DNA of 64,000 bases from G051903925 sp051903925 (lineage in GTDB: Bacteria > Pseudomonadota > Alphaproteobacteria > Zavarziniales > Zavarziniaceae). The notes under the pieces were generated by a model, which was given only the letters and a program-made list of their open reading frames with translations, did no database searches and was not told the DNA's origin. The stretch is from NCBI RefSeq assembly GCF_051903925.1, contig NZ_CP173678.1, positions 2,790,001-2,854,000 on the forward strand, given 5' to 3'. The position numbers were made by a program, and so were the translations under genes. Positions 54,076 to 63,696 of this stretch are shown one piece after another; position 1 is the first letter of the stretch, and each line of letters opens with the position of its first letter.

Positions 54076-55014
54076 TCAGGCCGTCTCGCCCAGGTAGATC
54101 TTCACCAGGGTGTCGAGCAGCTTGTGCGCGTCTTCCCTGCTGCGCTGGAAGGTATTGCGGCCGATGATCGAGCCGTTGCCGCCGCCGGCCAGGATGGCGC
54201 GGGCGTCATCGAACACCGAATCCTCGGACTTGGTCGCACCGCCGGAGAAGACGACGATGCGGCGGCCGCCGAAGCAGGCCTGCACCACGTGCTTCACCCG
54301 CGCCGCCTGGGACGAGGCATCGATCTTCTGCGCCTCATAGACCTTCTTGGCCTCGGCCTGCTCGATATGGGCGCTCGGCAGCTTGACCTTGATGATGTGG
54401 GCGCCGAGCAGGGCGGCCATGTGCGCGGCATAGGCCACGACGTCGAAGCCGGTCTCGCCCTCCTTGGAGATGGTGCCGCCACGCGGATAGGACCACATGA
54501 CGACGGCCAGGCCCGCGGCCTTGGCCTCGGCCGTCAGCTCGCGGATCTCCTCCATCTGGTCGAACGCCGCGTCCGAGCCCGGATAGATCGTGAAGCCGAT
54601 GGCAGAGCAGCCCAGGCGCAGGGCGTCGTCGATCGACGCCGTCACCGCCTGGTCCGCATCCTCCTTCGCCCGCGACATGGAGTTGGAAGAGTTCATCTTC
54701 AGGATCAGCGGGACCTGGCCGGCGAAGGTGTCGGCGCCCGCTTCGATCATGCCCAGGACCGAGGCATAGGCCGACAGGCCCGCGTCGATCGCCATCTGGA
54801 AGTGATAGCGCGGATCATAGGCCGCTGGGTTGGGCGCGAAGGAGCGCGCCGGACCATGCTCGAAGCCCTGGTCCACGGGCAGGATCACCAGCTGGCCCGT
54901 GCCGCCCAGGCGGCCATGGCCCAGGATGCGGGCCAGGTTCGCCTTGGTGCCCGGGTTGTCGCTCTCGTACCAGGAGAGGATTTCCTTCACCTTCGGGGTG
55001 ATCTTCAGCGACAT
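54076..55014 (-). CDS. fbaB: Class I fructose-bisphosphate aldolase (DhnA type)
   Basis: A 312-residue Schiff-base aldolase of the DhnA/FbaB family: VILPVDQGFEHGPARSFAPN, LILKMNSSNS, GFTIYPGSDAAFDQM, VVMWSYPRGG, the Schiff-base Lys in AHIIKVKLPS, and RIVVFSGGATKSEDSV. It splits fructose-1,6-bisphosphate into DHAP and glyceraldehyde-3-phosphate. ATG at 55014 has GAGGAGATGTC upstream. It is positioned after gap-pgk in the same strand, giving a lower-glycolysis/gluconeogenesis unit. Confidence 0.93.
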   Translation of the reverse strand: MSLKITPKVKEILSWYESDNPGTKANLARILGHGRLGGTGQLVILPVDQGFEHGPARSFAPNPAAYDPRYHFQMAIDAGLSAYASVLGMIEAGADTFAGQVPLILKMNSSNSMSRAKEDADQAVTASIDDALRLGCSAIGFTIYPGSDAAFDQMEEIRELTAEAKAAGLAVVMWSYPRGGTISKEGETGFDVVAYAAHMAALLGAHIIKVKLPSAHIEQAEAKKVYEAQKIDASSQAARVKHVVQACFGGRRIVVFSGGATKSEDSVFDDARAILAGGGNGSIIGRNTFQRSREDAHKLLDTLVKIYLGETA

Positions 55015-55048
55015 GACATCTCCTCAACGTTCAACGGGTGGACCGGCC

Positions 55049-55516
55049 TCAGCGAGGCCAGTCGACGATGTGATTCTCCAGGTCCCATTCGGGGACCTTC
55101 TGCTCCGACACGATGCGCCGGCGAACGGATTGCCGGGCCTTGTGCACGCTTTCCGGATCACCGCTGACCAGCGGGTGCCAGGCCGGCAGGTCTGCGCCCT
55201 CGCTCAGCAGGCGATAGGCGCAGGTCGACGGCATGAAGCGCAGCTCCGAAATCGTCTCCGGCGTCAGGATCACGCATTCCGGGACGTATCGCTTGCGCGT
55301 CTCGTACTTGCGACAGCGACAGGTCTTGTGATCCAGCAGGCGACAGGCCACGTCCGTGAACTCGATCACGCCCGTGTCCACGTCCTCCAGCTTGACCAGG
55401 CAGCACTTGCCGCAGCCGTCGCACAGGGACTCCCACTCGGCCCGGCTCATTTCCTGAAGCGGGACGCGGCGCCAGAAAGGCTCGCTGCCCCCGTCCCCTG
55501 AGCCGGCGCCGTCCAC
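55049..55516 (-). CDS. YcgN-family (UPF0260) cysteine cluster protein
   Basis: A 155-residue protein with a CxxC-x-x-CC cluster (SLCDGCGKCCLVKLED), then ACRLLDHKTCRCRKYETRKR and FMPSTCAYRLLSEG, giving about eight conserved Cys that probably bind an Fe-S cluster or zinc. The family belongs to the YkgJ-like cysteine-cluster group of unknown function. GTG start at 55516, 12 bp from the pgk stop. It lies inside a carbon-metabolism operon, so a metabolic link is possible but unproven. Confidence 0.88.
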   Translation of the reverse strand: MDGAGSGDGGSEPFWRRVPLQEMSRAEWESLCDGCGKCCLVKLEDVDTGVIEFTDVACRLLDHKTCRCRKYETRKRYVPECVILTPETISELRFMPSTCAYRLLSEGADLPAWHPLVSGDPESVHKARQSVRRRIVSEQKVPEWDLENHIVDWPR

Positions 55517-55528
55517 GGCCGGGGCCTG

Positions 55529-56725
55529 CTATTTCGCGGACCGGAGAGCCTCGACGCCCGGCAGGGCCTTGCCCTCCAGCCATTCGAGGAAGGCACCGCC
55601 CGCGGTCGAGATGTACGAAAAATCGTCCGCCGCACCGGCATGGTTCAGCGCCGCCACGGTGTCTCCGCCGCCAGCGACGGAGCGCAGCGAGCCGGCCCTG
55701 GTCAGCTTCGCCGCGGCCTGGGCTGCGCCGTTGGTGCCCTGGTCGAACGGGGCGATCTCGAACGCGCCCAGTGGGCCGTTCCACACCAGCGTCCTGGACC
55801 CTGCGAACCGCTCCTCGACGGCTGCGACCGATCCGGGCCCAACGTCCAGGATCATGGCGTCGGCCGGAACCTGGCCAACGGGAACGACATCCGACGCGGC
55901 GCCGGCCTTGAACTCGCGCGCGACGACGGCATCGACGGGCAGAACAATGGCGCAGTTCGCGGCCTTGGCCTTGTCCAGGATGGCGCGGGCGGTGTCGGCC
56001 AGGTCGCGCTCGCACAGCGACTTGCCGACCTCGACCCCCTGTGCGTACAGGAAGGTATTGGCCATGCCGCCGCCGATCACCAAAGCGTCGACCTTCGCCA
56101 CCAGGTTCGACAGCACGTCCAGCTTGCTCGACACCTTGGCACCGCCGACCAGGGCGACGACCGGCCGGGTCGGCTGGCCCAGGGCCGCTTCCAGCGCCTC
56201 AAGCTCCGCCGTCATCGACAGGCCGGCGGCCGAAGGCAGGATGTGCGTCAGGCCCTCGGTCGAGGCGTGCGCGCGGTGGGCACAGGAAAAGGCGTCGTTG
56301 ACATAGCCCTGCGCGCCCTGGGCCATCGCCTTGGCAAGGGCGGCGTCGTTCTTCTCCTCGCCCGCGTGGAAGCGGGTGTTCTCCGCCAACACCACGCCGC
56401 CATCCTCGGGCGAGGGGACGGCCGTGCAGTCGGGCGCGAAGCCGACCGGCTGGCCCAAGGCCTCGGCCAGGGCCGGCACCACCGGCTTCAGCGAGTACTT
56501 GGGCTCAACCCCGCCTTTGGGCCGGCCGAAATGGGCCAGCACGATGACCCGGGCCCCGGCATCGGCCAGGCGGCGCAGGGTGGGGACGACGGCGTCGATG
56601 CGCGTCGCGTCCGTCACCCGGCCGTCGGCCATCGGCACGTTGAGGTCGGCCCGGACCAGGATCCGCTTGCCGCGAAAGCCGCCCAGCTGCTGCTCCAGGT
56701 CGTCGAGGGTACGGAACGCCGCCAC
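55529..56725 (-). CDS. pgk: Phosphoglycerate kinase
   Basis: A 398-residue glycolytic kinase moving phosphate from 1,3-bisphosphoglycerate to ADP. GKRILVRADLNVPMADGRV is the N-terminal signature; IVLAHFGRPKGG, VLAENTRFHAGEEKND, RPVVALVGGAKVSSKLDVL (nucleotide side), NGPLGAFEI and SVAGGGDTVAALNHAG follow. The GTG start at 56725 lies 5 bp after the gap stop and fits family length; the frame stays open upstream inside gap. Strong coupling with gap. Confidence 0.96.
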   Translation of the reverse strand: MAAFRTLDDLEQQLGGFRGKRILVRADLNVPMADGRVTDATRIDAVVPTLRRLADAGARVIVLAHFGRPKGGVEPKYSLKPVVPALAEALGQPVGFAPDCTAVPSPEDGGVVLAENTRFHAGEEKNDAALAKAMAQGAQGYVNDAFSCAHRAHASTEGLTHILPSAAGLSMTAELEALEAALGQPTRPVVALVGGAKVSSKLDVLSNLVAKVDALVIGGGMANTFLYAQGVEVGKSLCERDLADTARAILDKAKAANCAIVLPVDAVVAREFKAGAASDVVPVGQVPADAMILDVGPGSVAAVEERFAGSRTLVWNGPLGAFEIAPFDQGTNGAAQAAAKLTRAGSLRSVAGGGDTVAALNHAGAADDFSYISTAGGAFLEWLEGKALPGVEALRSAK

Positions 56726-56730
56726 GGGGA

Positions 56731-57734
<1,004 letters not shown>

Positions 57735-57738
<4 letters not shown>

Positions 57739-59741
57739 TCCACGTCTCCCTTGTTCAGTACTGCCCGCGCCGCCGCCACGACGGCGTCCGCGGTAATGCC
57801 AAAATGACGGTAGAGGTCTTTCTCGGGCGCCGAGGCGCCGAAGCCGGTCATGCCGATGAAGCAACCCTCCTCGCCGATCCAGCGTTCCCAGCCCTGGGCG
57901 ATGCCAGCTTCGATCGCGATGCGCGGGGCCGTCCCCAGGATCGCCCTGCGCACGTCCGCCGGCTGCTCCGCCAGCAGGTCAAGGCAGGGGGCGGACACGA
58001 CGCGCGCGGCGATGCCCGACGCCGCCAGGCGCTTCTGCGCCTCGACCGCGATGCCAACTTCCGAGCCGGTCGCGATCAGCGTCACCTGCGCCTCGCCGTC
58101 GGCCGGGACCAGTTCATAGGCGCCGGCGGCGGAGCGGTTCGTGGCGACATCCGTGCGCACGGGCGTCAGGTTCTGCCGGCTGAGAGCGAGGACGGTCGGC
58201 CGCTTGTCGTTGCGCAGCGCCAGCGCCCAGGCCTCCGCCGTCTCCACCGCGTCGGCGGGGCGGAAGACCAGCAGGTTGGGGATCGCGCGCAGCGCCGCCA
58301 GGTGCTCGACCGGCTGGTGCGTCGGACCATCCTCGCCCAGGCCGATCGAATCGTGGGTGAAGACATAGACGACGCGGATGCCCATCAGCGCCGACAGGCG
58401 AACCGAGGGACGGCAATAGTCGCTGAACACCAGGAACGTGCCGCCATAGGGCACGACGCCGCCATGCAGCGCCATGCCGTTCATGGCAGCGGCCATGGCA
58501 TGTTCGCGGATGCCATAGTGCAGGTAGCGCCCGCCATAATTGGCGGCGTCCAGCACCGGGGTCGCCTTGGTCTTCGTGTTGTTCGAGCCCGTCAGATCGG
58601 CGGAGCCACCCAGCAGGTCGGGCAGCGCCTCGGTCAGGACTTCCAGCACCAGTTCCGAGGCCCTTCGGCTCGCGATCAGCGGCTTCTCGGCCGCGAACTT
58701 CTCGGCGATCGGTCGAACCGCCTCGTCCGGGTCGGGCAGGGCACCCGCATTGGCCGCGCTGAAAGTCGCCCGCTCGGCGGAGGTGGCAAGGCGGGCGGCC
58801 CAGGCGCCCGAATCCGTGGCACCGCGACGCCCGGCCTTGGCCCAGGCCGCACGGACGTCGTCCGGCACCTCGAACGGGGCGTGGGGCCAGCCCAGCTTGT
58901 CGCGCGTACCCTGGATCTCGGCGGCGCCAAGCGGGCTGCCATGGGTCGACGACGAGCCCGCCTTGGTGGGCGCGCCGTAGCCGATGACGGTGCGGCAGGC
59001 GATCAGGCTGGGCGCGTCGCTGGTCTGGGCGCGGGCCAGGGCGGCAGCCACTGCGCCGGGGTCGTGCCCGTCGACCGCCTCGACCGCCCAGCCGGCGGCG
59101 CGGAAGCGCGCAAGCTGGTCTTCCGAGGTGGTCAGGGACGTGGGCCCGTCGATCGAGATGCCGTTGTCGTCGAACAGGACGACCAGGCGGCTCAGCTTCA
59201 GGTGCCCGGCCAGGGTGATCGCTTCCTGCGCGATGCCTTCCATCAGGCAGCCGTCGCCGGCGATCACATAGGTGCGATGGTCGACCAGGTCAGCGCCGAA
59301 GCGCGCGGCGAGGTGACGTTCAGCGATGGCCATGCCGACCGCGTTGGCCAGGCCCTGGCCCAGCGGCCCGGTCGTCGTCTCGATTCCCGCGGCGTGGCCG
59401 TATTCCGGGTGCCCGGCGGCCGGGCTGCCCAGCTTGCGGAAGCTCTTCAGCGCTTCCGCATCCATGCCGGGATAGCCGGTCAGATGGAGCAGCGCATAGA
59501 GCAGCATCGAACCGTGACCAGCGGACAGCACGAAGCGGTCGCGGTCCGGCCAATCCGGCCACTGGGGATCGAACTTGAGGAACTGCGTGAAGAGGACCGT
59601 CGCCACGTCGGCCATGCCCATGGGCATGCCTGGGTGACCGGACTTGGCCGCTTCGACGGAGTCCATCGCGAGGGCACGGATGGCGTTGGCCATCTGTGCG
59701 GGGGGCGGCGCGGAATGGCCGTGATGTGCTGCTTCTGGCAT
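57735..59741 (-). CDS. tkt: Transketolase
   Basis: A 668-residue thiamine-diphosphate enzyme of the pentose phosphate pathway. SGHPGMPMGMADVAT and GPLGQGLANAVGMAIAERHL bind the cofactor; the ThDP motif is in GDGCLMEGIAQEA...DNGISIDG; then HDSIGLGEDGPTHQPVEHLA, with the catalytic His. The Glu of the central activating loop is in YGIREHAMAAAMNGMALHGG. ATG at 59741 with a short N-terminal tail; an inner ATG (MANAIRALAMD) is possible. First gene of the seven-gene minus-strand run. Confidence 0.95.
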
Positions 59742-59996
59742 CGTGAAATTGGCGCAGAGCGAGGATCGCCGCGCGGGGGCGGACAATGGCCGCCGGGACC
59801 CGTCGAGTCAAGCCCGCGGGCGCGGGTGCATGGCAGAACGGGGGCGCCCGCATCGCGTTGACGCCGCCCGCACCATCACCCTATCGTGATGCTGCGGAAG
59901 ATCAAGAGCTTGGGGGACAATGCTCAAGCGTGGCTGCGCCGGGTCGATGGGACCGGGTGCGCGGGGACCGGGTGTGCTGGGAGCGGGGGTTGCTGC

Positions 59997-60233
59997 ATGA
60001 GCGGGCTTGAAGACGCCGCCGTCAGGTTGGCGGACGTGCTTGAGCGGCTGGAGGCGAACATCGCGCGGGCGGGGACGTCGGGCTTTGCCGGCCTGAAGGC
60101 CGAGAACCAGCGCCTTGCGCGGGAGGTCGAGGCCCTGCGCAACGAGAACCGCGAACTGAAGGACGCCACGGAGCAGGTGGCCCGCCGCCTGGACGGCGCC
60201 ATCGGCGAGATCGACGCCCTGCTGGGCAGCTAG
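59997..60233 (+). CDS. Small coiled-coil protein upstream of zapA (DUF4164-like)
   Basis: A 78-residue, almost entirely helical protein with a heptad pattern (VLERLEANIARA, ENQRLAREVEALRNENRELK, ATEQVARRLDGAIGEIDALL). It sits between tkt and zapA, as DUF4164-type proteins do in other alphaproteobacteria. The ATG at 59997 with GAGCGGGGG upstream is preferred over the open upstream frame, which codes Cys/Gly-rich sequence from a GC repeat. A cell-division role alongside ZapA is inference. Confidence 0.7.
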   Translation: MSGLEDAAVRLADVLERLEANIARAGTSGFAGLKAENQRLAREVEALRNENRELKDATEQVARRLDGAIGEIDALLGS

Positions 60234-60325
60234 CCGCCCGGGCCCCGGTCCCCAACCCGGGGGCAACAGACTGAAGACAGCGGCCGGCGGGGCGTGGTCC
60301 CGCGGGCCGCCGAGAGGTTTTGCAG

Positions 60326-60655
60326 ATGGCGAATGTCACCCTGACCGTCCATGGCCGCAGCTATGTCATCGGGTGCCAGGCGGGGGAGGAGCCCCGCCTG
60401 CACGCGCTGGCCGCCGAGATCGACGAGCGCATCCAGCAGATCGTGGCGGGGCTTGGTGCCCAATCGGACGCGCAGCTGCTGCTGACCGCGGCCCTGATGC
60501 TGGCGGACGAGCGACAGGACGCGATCGAGGCGCTGGAGGAGGCGCATGCCGACCGCGACGCGGCGCGCGCCGACAGCCAGGCAGAGGCGGCGGAGGTGCT
60601 GGACGCCGCCAGCCAGCGCATCGCGGCGATTGCGGAACGGCTCGAGGCCCCCTAG
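60326..60655 (+). CDS. zapA: Cell division protein ZapA
   Basis: A 109-residue FtsZ-ring stabiliser: beta start NVTLTVHGRSYVIGCQAGEE, then HALAAEIDERIQQIVAGLGA, the conserved LLLTAALMLADERQDA, and a C-terminal coiled coil. ATG at 60326 has GAGAGG 8 bp upstream. Followed by 6S RNA and 5-formyl-THF cyclo-ligase, the classical proteobacterial order. Confidence 0.93.
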   Translation: MANVTLTVHGRSYVIGCQAGEEPRLHALAAEIDERIQQIVAGLGAQSDAQLLLTAALMLADERQDAIEALEEAHADRDAARADSQAEAAEVLDAASQRIAAIAERLEAP

Positions 60656-60679
60656 ATTGAAGGACGGCGGGCACTGCCC

Positions 60680-60845
60680 GGTGCGTCAGGCATTACAACC
60701 CTGGGGCCAATAACCCGATCTCAAGGGTGCTGTCCCTTCCGGAGCCTTGGTTCCGGGATACGGTACCCGACCTGCTAGGCAGGCCACAGAGGTCGTCAGC
60801 GCCAACGGCCGAATGGTGGTCCCGCCACCCCATTTCCGTTTCTGA
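60680..60845 (+). ncRNA. ssrS: 6S RNA (RNA polymerase-binding regulator)
   Basis: The region has no ORF and lies between zapA and the 5-formyl-THF cyclo-ligase gene, the conserved site of ssrS. The sequence contains the alphaproteobacterial-looking core GGGGCCAATAACCCGATCTC followed by CAAGGGTGCTGTCCC, and later GGTACCCGACCTGCTAGGCA. The pairing of GGGTGCTGTCCC-type arms leaves a large internal bubble that mimics an open promoter. 6S sequesters sigma-70 holoenzyme in stationary phase. Ends are estimated, perhaps 10-15 nt off. Confidence 0.75.
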
Positions 60846-60858
60846 CCCTTAGACCGCT

Positions 60859-60934
60859 CATCCCCGCGAAGGCGGGGATCCAGGGCCACCAGGACCTGCG
60901 CTTGTGGCGCTTGATCCCCGCCTTCGCCGGGATG
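60859..60934. repeat. Inverted repeat CATCCCCGCGAAGGCGGGGATC
   Basis: The 22-nt left arm at 60859-60880 is complementary to 60913-60934 with one mismatch, and each arm is itself a small palindrome (CCCCGC...GCGGGG). It lies between 6S RNA and fthC. This is a very common bacterial intergenic repeat type; it could also end the 6S transcript. Confidence 0.75.
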
Positions 60935-60956
60935 GGCGGGGAGATGCTGGACTTCA

Positions 60957-61622
60957 ATGACTCTTGATCGGGTACCCGCGGACACGTCGGACGTCGCGGC
61001 CGCCAAGGTTGCGCTGAGGGTGACCGCCCGTGCCGCGCGCAAGGACCTGCTGCATGGGCGGGCAGGGGCTGCGGCGGCTGCGGCGGGGCATTTCCTGGTG
61101 CATATCCCGATGGCCCACGGTGCGGTCGTATCGGCCTATCTGCCTCGGGCAGACGAGTTCGACCCTTTGCCGCTGGTCGCCAGCCTGCTGGCGCGCGGCC
61201 ATGTCGTGGTCATGCCGGTGGTGGCGGCCCGGGCCCAGCCGCTGGTCTTCCGCCGCTGGACGCCGCAGACAGCGACCGTCGCAGGCGCCATGGCGATCGC
61301 CGAGCCTGGTCCAGACAGTCCGGAACTGGTGCCCGATGTGCTGATCGTGCCGCTTCTGCAGTTCGATGCACAGGGCTGGCGCCTGGGCTATGGCGGGGGC
61401 TATTACGACAGGACCCTGCAACACCTGCGCCGCCATCAGCCGCGCACGTTGGCCATCGGCCTGGGTTTTGCCGGGCAGGAGGTGGCGTCGGTCCCGCATG
61501 ATGCGCTGGACCAGCGGCTGGACTGGATCGTGACGGAAGCCGGCGCCCGCCCGGTTGCCGCGAAGGGGGCAAGGCATGAAGGTGATCTTCCTGGGGGACG
61601 TCGTGGGCCGGTCCGGCCGTGA
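60957..61622 (+). CDS. fthC: 5-formyltetrahydrofolate cyclo-ligase
   Basis: A 221-residue ATP-dependent enzyme converting 5-formyl-THF to 5,10-methenyl-THF. RVTARAARKDLL at the N-terminus, PDVLIVPLLQFDAQGWRLGY and GYGGGYYDRTL (the family phosphate-binding signature), and IGLGFAGQEV. The last ~15 codons overlap the start of the YmdB gene by 47 bp. ATG at 60957. Downstream of 6S RNA, as in other proteobacteria. Confidence 0.92.
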   Translation: MTLDRVPADTSDVAAAKVALRVTARAARKDLLHGRAGAAAAAAGHFLVHIPMAHGAVVSAYLPRADEFDPLPLVASLLARGHVVVMPVVAARAQPLVFRRWTPQTATVAGAMAIAEPGPDSPELVPDVLIVPLLQFDAQGWRLGYGGGYYDRTLQHLRRHQPRTLAIGLGFAGQEVASVPHDALDQRLDWIVTEAGARPVAAKGARHEGDLPGGRRGPVRP

Positions 61623-62403
61623 CGCGGTCAAGCGGCACCTGCCCGAGGTGCGGCGCACCCTGAAGGCCGATTTCGTCATCGCCAATGGCGAGAACGCCGC
61701 CGCCGGCTTCGGCATTACCAAGGACACCGCCACCGACCTGCACAATGCCGGGGTCGACGTCATCACGACCGGCAATCACGTCTGGGACCAGCGCGACGCG
61801 ATCGGCTACATCGCCCAGGACACCCGCCTGCTGCGGCCGCGGAACTTCCCGCCCGGTGCGCCCGGGCGCGGTGCCGGCGCCTACCAGACGCAAGGCGGGG
61901 CCAGGATCGTCGTCATCAACCTGATGGGCCGGGTGTTCATGGACGCCCTCGACGACCCGTTCCAGTCGGTGGAGGCGGAGATGGCGCGCCTGTCGTTGGG
62001 TGGGTCGGCCCAGGCCATCGTGGTCGACATGCATGCCGAGGCGACCAGCGAGAAGATGGCGATGGGTCACTTCCTGGATGGCCGCGTCAGCCTGGTGGTG
62101 GGGACGCACAGCCACGTGCCCACGGCCGACGCCCAGATCCTGCCGGGCGGCACGGCCTACCAGACCGATGCCGGCATGTGCGGGGACTATGACTCGGTGA
62201 TCGGGATGCAGAAGGCCGAGCCGATCAACCGCTTCACCCGCAAGATCCCCGGCGGCCGCTGGGAGGCCGCGAACGGCGAAGGTACGATGTGCGGTCTGCT
62301 GCTGGAGACGGACGACCGCACCGGCCTGGCCCGCCGGATTGAACCGATCCGCCTGGGCGGCCGCCTGTCGCAGGCGGTGCCCCAGGCCGTGCCTGCCGCG
62401 TAG
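61576..62403 (+). CDS. YmdB-type (TIGR00282) metallophosphoesterase
   Basis: A 275-residue phosphodiesterase family protein: KVIFLGDVVGRSGRDAV (metal Asp), VIANGENAAAGFG, DVITTGNHVWDQRD (Asn-His metal site), VDMHAEATSEKMAMGHF, VVGTHSHVPTAD and TDAGMCGDYDSVIGM. The Bacillus relative YmdB hydrolyses cyclic AMP-type nucleotides; the proteobacterial role is unclear. ATG at 61576 with AAGG upstream, overlapping fthC. Cytoplasmic. Confidence 0.92.
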   Translation: MKVIFLGDVVGRSGRDAVKRHLPEVRRTLKADFVIANGENAAAGFGITKDTATDLHNAGVDVITTGNHVWDQRDAIGYIAQDTRLLRPRNFPPGAPGRGAGAYQTQGGARIVVINLMGRVFMDALDDPFQSVEAEMARLSLGGSAQAIVVDMHAEATSEKMAMGHFLDGRVSLVVGTHSHVPTADAQILPGGTAYQTDAGMCGDYDSVIGMQKAEPINRFTRKIPGGRWEAANGEGTMCGLLLETDDRTGLARRIEPIRLGGRLSQAVPQAVPAA

Positions 62404-62485
62404 GTGTCCGACACCGCTTGTTAACCTTGTCCGCCCGAGACTGGCGCCAGCGGCGCTCTGGCGATCAGGGACTGGATTCGGACGA

Positions 62486-63142
62486 GTGAGCAGCACGACG
62501 ACCACAGTGGTGGCCGAGGCAGGGCAGGGTGCCGCCAATCCGATGGCGGTGCCGGCCTACCGTTCGTCCAGCTACAACTTCAAGCAAGTCAGCGTCCTGG
62601 TCGCCGACAACAACGCCTTCCTGCGCAGCATCGTCGGCAACCTGTGCCGCACCTATGGCTTCAAGCAGATCTATGAGTGTCCTGACGCGGGCGATGCGAT
62701 CGGCCGCCTGAAGATGTCCAAGATCGACATCGTCCTGACCGAATGGGACATGCCCGGCATCACGGGCGAAGCCTTCATCCGCGCGATCCGCGCCGGCGAG
62801 GCGGGCCCCAACGCCTTCCTGCCGATCATCCTGCTGACCGGCCAGACCGACCGCGTGACGGTGCGCAAGGCCCGCGATTCCGGCGTGACGGAGGTCCTGG
62901 CCAAGCCGATCTCGGCGCGCACGCTGCTCGATCGCCTGATCTATGTGGTCGAGCATCCACGCGATTTCATCCGCACGACCTCGGGCACGTTCTTCGGTCC
63001 GGACCGTCGGCGCCATGTCAAGGCGGTGCACGAGGGCCAGGAGCGGCGCGCCGGGGTCGAGCCGCCGCGCATGCCGAGCGAAGTGTCGTGGAACATGGCC
63101 CCCGAAGAGGTCGAGGCCGAATTCCAGGGAAGGAAGGGCTGA
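62486..63142 (+). CDS. Receiver-domain protein with Glu at the phospho-acceptor position
   Basis: About 218 residues. The CheY-like domain reads VSVLVADNNAFLRSIVGNL, then IDIVLTEWDMPGITGEAF, ILLTGQTD and EVLAKPIS. Aligned with CheY (SDWNMP), the phosphorylatable Asp is Glu (E86 from the GTG start), and the second acidic-pocket residue is Asn (DN for DD). Thr and Lys are kept. A Glu there mimics phosphorylation in several receivers, so it may be locked on. The ~70-residue C-terminal tail (TSGTFFGPDRRRHVKAV...) has no known domain. GTG at 62486 or ATG at 62543 are possible starts. The stop overlaps the next gene (TGATG). Confidence 0.8.
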   Translation: MSSTTTTVVAEAGQGAANPMAVPAYRSSSYNFKQVSVLVADNNAFLRSIVGNLCRTYGFKQIYECPDAGDAIGRLKMSKIDIVLTEWDMPGITGEAFIRAIRAGEAGPNAFLPIILLTGQTDRVTVRKARDSGVTEVLAKPISARTLLDRLIYVVEHPRDFIRTTSGTFFGPDRRRHVKAVHEGQERRAGVEPPRMPSEVSWNMAPEEVEAEFQGRKG

Positions 63143-63666
63143 TGCCGAACCAAAGCCCCCCCGCCTTCCAGCGGATCCGCGTGCCCAATACGTTGAAGGC
63201 AAAGGTCAAGAACGTGCCGGGTGGCCAGAGCGTCGACGCGCTGGTGGCCGCCGGCGACCTGATCCTGGCGCAGCAGGAGGAGGCCTATGACGGCCTGACC
63301 CGCGCCGACCTGGAGGTGCTGGGCGGCGCCCTGGCCCTGCTGCCTGGAGCCGTGGGCGAGGATCGCGCCTTGGTCCTGGAGCAGATGCTGGAGCGCTTCT
63401 ACGCGGTCAAGAGCCAGTCGGGCACGTTTGGCCGGCCGCTGCTGTCGGCGGTGGCCGATATCGGCTGTGTCCTCGTGTCTGCCCTGCGCGAGCCGGGCCG
63501 CGTCGTGCCCCAGGCAAAGCCGGTCGTGGCGGCCCTGACGGTCATCGTCCGCTCCCTGGAACTTGCCCATGCGGAGGGGGCGCGGCCCCTGAACACGACG
63601 ACCGATCCTCTGCTGATCGGCCAGCTTCGCCGCCTGGTCCAGGCCTGCGTGACGCCGCAGGCCTGA
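63142..63666 (+). CDS. Unknown helical protein coupled to the receiver gene
   Basis: A 174-residue protein, no TM or signal peptide, mostly helical: QSVDALVAAGDLILAQQEEA, LEVLGGALALLPGAVGEDR, LVLEQMLERFYAVKSQSG, and a C-terminal helix LLIGQLRRLVQACVTP. I recognise no family. The ATG overlaps the receiver stop (TGATG), and AAGGAAGGG lies just upstream, so the two proteins are made together and probably interact. Convergent with the SMP-30 gene. Confidence 0.7.
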   Translation: MPNQSPPAFQRIRVPNTLKAKVKNVPGGQSVDALVAAGDLILAQQEEAYDGLTRADLEVLGGALALLPGAVGEDRALVLEQMLERFYAVKSQSGTFGRPLLSAVADIGCVLVSALREPGRVVPQAKPVVAALTVIVRSLELAHAEGARPLNTTTDPLLIGQLRRLVQACVTPQA

Positions 63667-63696
63667 ACCCCCCACCTGCCGATGCCGCCCTGCGCT

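Noticed and set aside
53374..54110. TPP riboswitch upstream of thiE
   Set aside because: thiE is inside an operon with a 2-bp gap to fba, leaving no room for an aptamer, and no CUGAGA-type motif was found upstream.
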